A stretch of DNA of 5,353 bases, taken from a bacterium (GTDB lineage: Bacteria > Auribacterota > UBA3054 > B51-G9). Numbering within the stretch: position 1 is the stretch's first letter; the number at the start of each line of letters is the position of its first letter. The notes beneath the pieces were generated by a model. That model was not told the DNA's origin, ran no database searches, and saw nothing but the letters and a program-made list of their open reading frames with translations. Below are positions 1-5,353 of the stretch, one piece after another. The DNA lies in assembly GCA_029933535.1 (NCBI GenBank), contig JAOZNZ010000258.1:1-5353 (forward strand), given 5' to 3'. The position numbers and the translations under genes were made by a program.

Positions 1-2976
1 TCTTATCAACAAATGGGACGTCTCGAAGATCCTGAATTCACAATTAAGGATGTTCTTATAACAACTCTGTATCCGGGAGCTACTGCTGAAGAAGTTGAAA
101 GAGAAGTCACCGATGTAATTGAACAGGCTGCACAGCAGCTTGGCCAGACTAAAGAGGTGGTTTCCGAATCGCATGTTGGTTTCTCAATTGTGACGGTTAC
201 AATTAAAGATAAGTACGATAAATATTCAATGCCGCAGGTAAAAGATGAACTCAGGCGAAAAATCAGCGATTCTTTAAATAAACTTCCTCCGGGAGCGGGA
301 GAGCCGGTTATCAACGATGATTACGGTGATGTTTATGGCGTGTATATAGCTTTTACAGGGGATAATTACAGCATTGCAGAACTTTATGACTATATGAAAT
401 TCCTGAAACGAGAACTGCTGTTAGTTCAGGATGTAAAAAAAGTCGAGATTTTCGGTAATATACCTGAAGTGGTTTATGTAGAAATGTTAAGGGAAAAGAT
501 GTCCCAACTTGGTATTACCCAACCGCAAATATATGACGCTCTTTCTTCTAAAAATCTTGTTTCCGATGCCGGAAAGATTGTGGCAGGAACTGATTATATT
601 CCTATTCAGCCGTCCGGCGAATTTACATCAGTGGATCAGTTTGGTGATTTGCTGATCAATAGTGATCCCAAAAAGCTTATTTATCTTCGTGATGTAGCTA
701 AAATAACTCGTGGTTATCAAGATCCTCCGGTTTATATTCAAAGATTTAATGGAAAGCCGGCTTTGGCACTTGGAATATCATGTGTTGAAGGCGGGAATGT
801 AGTTACAATGGGTGACGCTCTTGCCGCGCGGTTTAAGGAGTTGAAATCTCAAGCGCCTGCAGGTATAGAAAGCGGAATTATGGCGTTGCAGTCTGTGTCG
901 GTAACCAAAGCAGTAAACGGTTTTGTAATAAACCTTCTTGAAGCAGTAGCTATTGTTATTATTGTATTATTGATATTTATGGGCCTTCGAAGCGGCCTTA
1001 TTATTGGTGCAGTACTGCTTATCACAATTTGCGCGACCTTTATTGTAATGAAGTCACAGGGAATTATGCTTGAAAGAATATCTCTTGGCGCTCTTATTAT
1101 CGCTCTCGGTATGCTTGTGGATAATGCTATTGTTGTAACTGAAGGACTAATGGTTAAAATTCATGCCGGGGAAGATAAAATTAAATCCGCTAATGAAGTC
1201 GTTGGCCAATCAATGTATCCTTTACTTGGCGGAACACTTGTTGCAATTACAGCTTTTGGAGTAATTGGATTATCTGATGATTCCACCGGAGAATTTTGTC
1301 GTTCGTTATTTCAAGTAGTTGGCATATCATTATTACTGAGTTGGGTTACTGCAATAACGGTCACACCGTTTTTGTGTACGATGTTTTTTCATGCAAAACC
1401 TAAAATTGAAGGGGAAAAAGAAGAAGACCCTTATGCCGGCGCCTTTTTTCGGGTATATAAAAAATTCCTGAGCATATGCCTGCGTTTCAGATGGTTTACT
1501 GTCGCTGTTATGATCGGCTTGCTTGCACTTGCACTTTATGGATTCCAATTTGTAGATAAAACATTTTTCCCTCCTTCAACTATGCCGCAGTTTATGGTCA
1601 ATTTCTGGCTGCCTGAAGGAACCGATATCCGTGAAACAGAAAAAACTGCTGCCGTAATAGAAAAACATATTTTGGAACTCGATCATGTTACTGATATAAG
1701 TACTATTGTCGGCCAGGGGGCCGCGCGATTTCTTTTAACATTTACCGCGGAAAAAAATAACAGTTGCTATGCTTATTTCCTTGTGTCGGTTGATGATGCA
1801 AAATGGCTTTCGAAATTGATGGCTGAAGTTCAAAAATACCTTGATGAAACTCAACTCAATGCCGCTTCCGTTGTACAGGCTTTTGAAATGGGACCGGGCG
1901 GCGGGGCTAAAATTGAAGCACGATTCAGCGGGCCTGAAGGAAAAGTGCTGCGTGAAATTGCTGAACAGGCTGAAGCAATTATGTATGCAGACGGCGGAGC
2001 AAGAGGCATTCGTACAGACTGGAGACAAATGATTCCTGTTGTCAAACCTATTCTTTCGGAAGTTCAGGCACGGCGTGTAGGTATTGAGCGTCCTGATTTA
2101 TGCAAAACAATGCAAATGTCTTTTGACGGAACGAAAGCAGGAATTTATCGCGAGAGGGATGAACTTCTTGATATTATAGCAAGAGCTCCTGAAAACGAAA
2201 GAAACGATATCTCAGATATGAATAATTTACAGATATGGAGCCCTGCTGCAGAAAAAATGATACCCCTGAGACAGGTCGTTTCAGGATTCGATACCGTGTA
2301 TGAGGACAGTATCAGATTCAGAAGAGACAGAAGACCAACTATTACTGCTCAATGTGACCAGAGAACTGGTCCCGCAACTCTTTTGTTGAGCAGGATCAAA
2401 CCCCAAATAGAAGCCATTAAACTTCCACAGGGGTATACATTGGAATGGGGTGGAGAATTCGAAAACTCTAATGATGCTCAGGCCGGTATTGCAGCTAATG
2501 CGCCATTATTTTTAATTACAATGGTGTTGATAGTGATATTTCTCTTTAATTCTATCCGGCAGCCTCTTGTTATTTGGTGCACTGTCCCATTTGCTTTGAT
2601 TGGTATAACAGCCGGTCTTTTGCTGACAAGGCAGCCGTTCGGCTTTATGGCGCTACTCGGTATGCTTAGTTTGGTTGGTATGCAGATAAAAAATGCTATT
2701 GTTTTGGTAGATGAAATAAATACGCAGCTTAAATTGGGTAAACCGCCCTTCACAGCTGTTCTCGATTCCGCGGTAAGTCGTATTCGTCCGGTTAGCATGG
2801 CTGCAGCAACGACAGTACTTGGAATGATGCCGTTGCTTTTGGATGCGTTTTTCAAATCAATGGCAGTAACGATAATGTTTGGTCTTACATTTGCCTGTAT
2901 TTTGACAATGATTATTGTGCCAGTATTTTACGTAATGTTCTTTAAGATTAAATGGGTAAAAGAGGTTCAGGGATGA
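1..2976 (+). CDS. RND-family efflux transporter permease subunit (AcrB/HAE1-like), 5' partial
   Basis: Inner-membrane subunit of a tripartite proton-driven efflux pump that would export drugs or other toxic compounds through a periplasmic adaptor and an outer-membrane channel. The frame is open from base 1. The ATG at 13 is not the start: the preceding codons (SYQQ) and the following GRLEDPEFTIK are the usual RND sequence just after the first membrane helix, so roughly 30-40 residues including TM1 lie outside the window. The visible 991 codons plus that segment match the usual length of about 1030. Order: periplasmic porter loop 1 (to about nt 920), TM2-TM6 (about 922-1390), a short charged cytoplasmic linker, TM7 (about 1495-1550), porter loop 2 (to about 2485), and TM8-TM12 to the end. 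Proton-relay positions: TM4 LVDNAIVV with Asp at 1120-1122 and Asn at 1123-1125 (AcrB has Asp-Asp), and TM10 GMQIKNAIVLVDE with Lys at 2689-2691 (the AcrB K940 position). There is no frameshift; the stop is TGA. Substrate cannot be deduced. An adaptor gene upstream is expected from family habit, but is not seen. Confidence 0.95.
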   Translation, partial: SYQQMGRLEDPEFTIKDVLITTLYPGATAEEVEREVTDVIEQAAQQLGQTKEVVSESHVGFSIVTVTIKDKYDKYSMPQVKDELRRKISDSLNKLPPGAGEPVINDDYGDVYGVYIAFTGDNYSIAELYDYMKFLKRELLLVQDVKKVEIFGNIPEVVYVEMLREKMSQLGITQPQIYDALSSKNLVSDAGKIVAGTDYIPIQPSGEFTSVDQFGDLLINSDPKKLIYLRDVAKITRGYQDPPVYIQRFNGKPALALGISCVEGGNVVTMGDALAARFKELKSQAPAGIESGIMALQSVSVTKAVNGFVINLLEAVAIVIIVLLIFMGLRSGLIIGAVLLITICATFIVMKSQGIMLERISLGALIIALGMLVDNAIVVTEGLMVKIHAGEDKIKSANEVVGQSMYPLLGGTLVAITAFGVIGLSDDSTGEFCRSLFQVVGISLLLSWVTAITVTPFLCTMFFHAKPKIEGEKEEDPYAGAFFRVYKKFLSICLRFRWFTVAVMIGLLALALYGFQFVDKTFFPPSTMPQFMVNFWLPEGTDIRETEKTAAVIEKHILELDHVTDISTIVGQGAARFLLTFTAEKNNSCYAYFLVSVDDAKWLSKLMAEVQKYLDETQLNAASVVQAFEMGPGGGAKIEARFSGPEGKVLREIAEQAEAIMYADGGARGIRTDWRQMIPVVKPILSEVQARRVGIERPDLCKTMQMSFDGTKAGIYRERDELLDIIARAPENERNDISDMNNLQIWSPAAEKMIPLRQVVSGFDTVYEDSIRFRRDRRPTITAQCDQRTGPATLLLSRIKPQIEAIKLPQGYTLEWGGEFENSNDAQAGIAANAPLFLITMVLIVIFLFNSIRQPLVIWCTVPFALIGITAGLLLTRQPFGFMALLGMLSLVGMQIKNAIVLVDEINTQLKLGKPPFTAVLDSAVSRIRPVSMAAATTVLGMMPLLLDAFFKSMAVTIMFGLTFACILTMIIVPVFYVMFFKIKWVKEVQG

Positions 2977-3104
2977 AATTAACCTAATTGATCTAATTAA
3001 CCTAAACAATGACCAAAGCAAGAAAAAACCAATTTGTTCATTTCTTCTTTTGGATTATTTGGATTTCTTTAGAGTAATTAGAAATTAGGTCAATTAGAAT
3101 AATT
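2977..3104. repeat. AT-rich nested inverted repeat made of degenerate 9-bp units
   Basis: It starts on the base after the transporter stop codon. The left arm 2977-2998 and right arm 3083-3104 are inverted copies matching at 19 of 22 positions. Inside them, 3002-3006 pairs with 3068-3072 (CTAAA/TTTAG), and 3013-3025 pairs with 3041-3053 (11 of 13), leaving a 15-base loop. All pairs nest in order, so the block can fold into one long imperfect hairpin. Each arm is itself a short direct array of a motif close to YCTAATTRA at 9-bp spacing: CCTAATTGA, TCTAATTAA, CCTAAACAA on the left; on the complement of the right arm TCTAATTGA, a shortened CCTAATT, TCTAATTAC, TCTAAAGAA. There is no open reading frame of note and no clear U-tract, so it is not a standard intrinsic terminator. 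It could be a small non-autonomous repeat element or a convergent-gene transcription barrier; the function is unknown. Confidence 0.6.
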
Positions 3105-3118
3105 ATATTATTCATCGA

Positions 3119-3176
3119 TTCCCCCTTTTAAGGCGAAGACCGGCGTATGCTGGTGGGTGTCCAAAGGACGGGGGAT
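3119..3176. other. GC-rich fold-back block (structured RNA, REP-like repeat or terminator)
   Basis: A GC-rich island in an otherwise AT-rich spacer. CCCCC at 3121-3125 pairs with GGGGG at 3170-3174. Within it, ACCGGC (3139-3144) pairs with GCTGGT (3149-3154), including one G-T pair, around the tetraloop GTAT, and GTCC (3159-3162) pairs with GGAC (3166-3169) around AAA. Together these form a three-way junction. An alternative is a single longer hairpin in which GGCG (3132-3135) pairs with TGTC (3158-3161) below the GTAT stem. On the + strand it is followed only by TTTT at 3178-3181, so it is a poor intrinsic terminator, although it could slow transcription after the pump gene. Closed outer G/C runs and internal palindromes are typical of dispersed extragenic repeats. 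No known riboswitch or ncRNA family is recognised. From 3177 to the hydrolase stop I see nothing further. Confidence 0.45.
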
Positions 3177-3229
3177 GTTTTCCAAGGAACAGTTAACAAC
3201 ATTTTGTAATTTAGTCAATTTCTTATTGA

Positions 3230-5137
3230 TTATTCTTTCTTATCTATCGAGTCAAGATGTTCGTGTAGAATTCGGCGTACTTCTATAATGGTCTGTGGTT
3301 TTATTTGCGCGCCATGGCCTGAATGCACAATTTTCTCAGATTCGGCGCCATTAAGATGTGAACTCTCGTATGACACGATACCATCCGTTCCGCTTGGTGT
3401 ATTCGCCGCGTCTTTGTTGCCGATAATTGAGTGAAATGTTATATTTGATGCTATCGGTTGTTCTGCCATAATCATTAGTGTCGGGTTATCAGGCCGGAGA
3501 CAGTCGATTCCCGTTGGAATACGCCCGAGTTTAGCCTCCCATTTATCTTTGTCACTGCTCTCTTTCGTTAGCGTCATTAAATCGACAGTCGCATCGGTAA
3601 GTCTCCCACCTAACTTTGTGATCCATGCGCCGAACCGCGCTATGGGTTTGTATGTGAGTGATGAACCGCGATGGGGAGTTGAAATAAAGACTGCACGGGA
3701 AACAAATGGCAGGTGATCGAAAAGAAACAGTTGCTCAATCAACAAACGCGATTCCGGTTTCAATTCATACTCATCCAGCGGCTTGTCAGCGATAGCATTC
3801 AATAGCAGGTTGCTGCTTTCCTGCACCATGAACTGCGTTAGGAGACCGCCCATGCTATGTCCGACCAGCACCATTTGGTCGAAAGCAGGATCTTTATGCT
3901 CCGGATCAAAAGTCTCGCGTACTTTATTTAGAGATTTACGCAGACCGGAGGCGGAATACAGAATAGGATTTCCCGTGGGATACATGAAGAACCAGAATTG
4001 GTAGCGCTTGCGCAGCACCGGATCGTTCATGAGCTCGTTCAGCATTTTCAGCCATGTTCTTGGCTCCGACATCAGGCCATGCACAAACACAAGCGGAATT
4101 TCATTGTGCTGATATGGCTCAAGCATGTGCAGTCCCTGCATATCCTTCCATATATCAACATCAAGCATTGCACGGAAAGCACGTGGTTTCGGCGTTTTAC
4201 TAACCATATACGCGAGTGGCGTTGTGAAGTCGGTCTCAAGCGGCACTTTTCTGTCACCAATACTGATTTCGTCCGTTCTGGTGGCGTCATAGAGTTCAAG
4301 ATCGGCTCTATAAACAATGCCTGTTTTCCCTTTTGGAACATCCATGTCTTTCAAACGAAGAAATGCAGTCGCGGTAAGTGTCTGACCGACCAATGCCAGG
4401 AAACAGTCTTTTTTGCGTTTCTGTTCTATAGCCTGAGATGAAGGTACTGCGATGATAGGAACACCAATGCCATAGGTTCTGTAATGTGTATCAATTCCTT
4501 TAACCTCATACCCGTATGTAACTATAAGATCATCGAATTCCTCGGGTTGCCACAAAAGCTCAGAATGGCGTTGTTCAAGCAGTAACTCACCATTTAACAT
4601 CGGTAAACGCATATTTTTTTTGAAACGTATATTCTTGCTTTGCGCGTATATAATCATGGCCGCCATAGAGCGGTTGTATATATCACAAGATAGCCGGGAA
4701 TATGGACTGTAGGGGCTTAACGGCGGACCGTATACAGGGTCAAATAAATATTTGTACGCGTAAACCATACTCGACGTATGAAACGGCATGGCATCGGAAG
4801 ATAATTCTCCCTTACGTTCTGCCTCGTAGAAACACAATTCCATGAGCGCGAACAGGTTTTCCCGATTCGGATGGTCATTCAGTTCCTTGTCCAGGCTGAT
4901 AAGCATGGGAATCGGATCGCTCCGCCATTCGTTAAGCAGATCCTCCGATTTAAGGAATTGAATTGTACGTTCAGATGGATAACCCTCATTAAAAATATTG
5001 CTGGTGATTTTCCTGAAGCGTTCTCTTGCACTGATCCTGGTTACACCTATTTTCTGTGCGCAGCCGGAGAACAGAATAACACAGCACACGTTCAAAAGGA
5101 AAAAACGAGATTTCCATGATTGCATATTTTTTTTCAT
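3230..5137 (-). CDS. Lipoprotein with C-terminal alpha/beta-hydrolase (lipase/esterase-like) domain
   Basis: Predicted envelope-anchored serine hydrolase of 635 residues. The N-terminus is a lipoprotein signal: KK at residues 2-3, a hydrophobic stretch to about residue 23, then a lipobox ending in Cys26 (LFSGC; Phe at -3 is slightly unusual). Residues 27 to about 345 form a large domain without a catalytic motif that I recognise. It includes YGIGVPIIAV (223-231), TATAFLRL and LELYD, stretches that I recall recurring in related uncharacterised hydrolases, so it is probably part of the family and not a recent fusion. The hydrolase domain follows: oxyanion-side VFVHG (His353-Gly354), nucleophile elbow GHSMG with Ser428 (codon 3854-3856), FISTPHRGSS (484-493), likely acid Asp585 in GTDGIVSYESSHL and likely base His608 in SGHGAQ. 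All expected catalytic elements are present. The substrate (lipid, ester or other acyl compound) cannot be told. The start is supported by AAGGAG five bases upstream. It converges on the pump gene across 253 bp and appears monocistronic. The lipoprotein hydrolase call is firm; the specific activity is not. Confidence 0.9.
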   Translation of the reverse strand: MKKNMQSWKSRFFLLNVCCVILFSGCAQKIGVTRISARERFRKITSNIFNEGYPSERTIQFLKSEDLLNEWRSDPIPMLISLDKELNDHPNRENLFALMELCFYEAERKGELSSDAMPFHTSSMVYAYKYLFDPVYGPPLSPYSPYSRLSCDIYNRSMAAMIIYAQSKNIRFKKNMRLPMLNGELLLEQRHSELLWQPEEFDDLIVTYGYEVKGIDTHYRTYGIGVPIIAVPSSQAIEQKRKKDCFLALVGQTLTATAFLRLKDMDVPKGKTGIVYRADLELYDATRTDEISIGDRKVPLETDFTTPLAYMVSKTPKPRAFRAMLDVDIWKDMQGLHMLEPYQHNEIPLVFVHGLMSEPRTWLKMLNELMNDPVLRKRYQFWFFMYPTGNPILYSASGLRKSLNKVRETFDPEHKDPAFDQMVLVGHSMGGLLTQFMVQESSNLLLNAIADKPLDEYELKPESRLLIEQLFLFDHLPFVSRAVFISTPHRGSSLTYKPIARFGAWITKLGGRLTDATVDLMTLTKESSDKDKWEAKLGRIPTGIDCLRPDNPTLMIMAEQPIASNITFHSIIGNKDAANTPSGTDGIVSYESSHLNGAESEKIVHSGHGAQIKPQTIIEVRRILHEHLDSIDKKE

Positions 5138-5142
5138 TGTTA

Positions 5143-5148
5143 CTCCTT
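5143..5148 (-). promoter_or_regulatory. Shine-Dalgarno site of the lipoprotein hydrolase gene
   Basis: On the - strand this reads AAGGAG, followed by five bases (TAACA) and then ATG at 5137-5135. It is a near-ideal ribosome binding site and fixes the start. The next in-frame ATG (codon 5) has no comparable site at the right distance and would shorten the positively charged start of the signal peptide. Confidence 0.85.
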
Positions 5149-5170
5149 GACATACAAAACTGAATACCGG

Positions 5171-5179
5171 ATAATATTA
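5171..5179 (-). promoter_or_regulatory. Possible -10 region of the hydrolase promoter
   Basis: On the - strand this reads TAATATTAT, which contains TAATAT and TATTAT, both close to the TATAAT consensus. It lies about 34 bases before the start codon, between the upstream terminator and the Shine-Dalgarno site. A promoter is required here if the terminator at 5201-5234 works. The stretch expected to hold a -35 box is T-rich and lacks a good TTGACA match, so this is a weak guess in AT-rich DNA. Confidence 0.2.
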
Positions 5180-5200
5180 GGCGTAATAAAAGAAAAGGAA

Positions 5201-5234
5201 AATAGAAAAATATGCCGCACTTTTGTACGGCATA
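5201..5234 (-). terminator. Rho-independent terminator, - strand
   Basis: The arms 5225-5234 and 5211-5220 form a 10-bp stem closed by a four-base loop (5221-5224), with a CCG/CGG core. Read on the - strand the stem is followed at once by TTTTTCTATTTT. The strand assignment has a second support: the single imperfect pair (5218/5227) is a G-U wobble in - strand RNA but an unpaired C/A in + strand RNA, and on the + side the hairpin is followed by an A-rich, not T-rich, run. It begins 45 bases after the stop of the partial frame at 5280 and probably ends that gene, insulating the hydrolase gene. Confidence 0.75.
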
Positions 5235-5279
5235 GTTATAAAAAATTAGCTGTTTGAAAAATGACTATTCAGGTGGTGA

Positions 5280-5353
5280 TTATTCTCCGGTAACATGTGT
5301 TGTGTATTTCTGGTAAATCAGAAGAACATTTATGTATTCATGTTCTACAGTCT
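5280..5353 (-). CDS. C-terminal tail of an unidentified protein, 5' partial
   Basis: One - strand frame is open from the window edge through 23 codons to a TAA at 5282-5280, ending in LLIYQKYTTHVTGE; the other two - strand frames stop almost at once near the edge. By itself such a short frame proves little. The case rests on the - strand terminator just beyond its stop, which needs a transcript coming from the right. The protein cannot be identified from so few residues. A competing short + strand frame from the ATG at 5294, open to the edge, has no ribosome binding site. Confidence 0.45.
   Translation of the reverse strand, partial: TVEHEYINVLLIYQKYTTHVTGE

Noticed and set aside
13..15. ATG at 13 as the start of the transporter gene
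   Set aside because: The frame is open to base 1, and the residues around this Met match the interior of RND proteins just after TM1; starting here would delete that helix.
2478..2855. 125-codon - strand open frame opposite the transporter
   Set aside because: It lies entirely within the transporter's TM8-TM11 coding region, shows no recognisable domain, and is best explained as an antisense shadow.
2977..3104. CRISPR array, suggested by the regular short repeats
   Set aside because: The units are 9 bp with no spacers between them and occur in inverted halves, unlike CRISPR repeats.
3213..3227. Small TCAAT / ATTGA hairpin next to the hydrolase stop as its terminator
   Set aside because: The stem is only 5 bp and A/T-dominated, and no U-tract follows on the - strand.
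3998..4441. 147-codon + strand open frame opposite the hydrolase
   Set aside because: It is fully antisense to the hydrolase coding sequence, with no recognisable motif; treated as a shadow.
5323..5346. Perfect 7-bp inverted repeat AGAACAT / ATGTTCT with a 10-base spacer, as an operator
   Set aside because: It lies inside the probable coding tail at 5280-5353, is short and AT-rich, and has no promoter beside it; chance is the simplest explanation.

Overview
The window holds one large 5'-truncated transporter gene on the + strand, one complete lipoprotein gene on the - strand converging on it, and what is probably the last codons of a third gene (- strand) at the right edge. An RND-type exporter together with a lipobox-bearing lipoprotein points to a Gram-negative bacterium. 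The moderately AT-rich composition and the repeat-laden intergenic spacer would suit a deltaproteobacterial (Desulfobacterota-like) or similar environmental genome, but that is a weak impression and no marker gene settles the taxonomy.

Region by region: 1-2976 encodes an inner-membrane RND efflux permease lacking only its N-terminus (first membrane helix). Positions 2977-3229 form the spacer between the two convergent genes. It contains an AT-rich nested inverted repeat built from degenerate 9-bp units (2977-3104), then an abruptly GC-rich fold-back block (3119-3176), then about 50 plain AT-rich bases. Positions 3230-5137 (- strand) encode a 635-residue lipoprotein with a C-terminal alpha/beta-hydrolase (lipase/esterase-like) domain and intact candidate catalytic residues. 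Its start is fixed by a good Shine-Dalgarno sequence. Positions 5138-5279 hold that gene's leader and, further from it, an intrinsic terminator reading on the - strand. This terminator most likely ends the gene whose C-terminal tail lies at 5280-5353.

The RND permease would normally work with a periplasmic adaptor and an outer-membrane channel. Neither is in view; an adaptor gene is most likely just left of the window. The lipoprotein hydrolase faces the opposite way, has its own leader, and lies directly downstream of a terminator, so it looks monocistronic and not functionally tied to the pump. I see no CRISPR array, tRNA, rRNA, transposase or defence cassette. The most unusual part is the composite repeat/fold-back spacer between the convergent genes. 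I do not see a convincing new multi-gene system.
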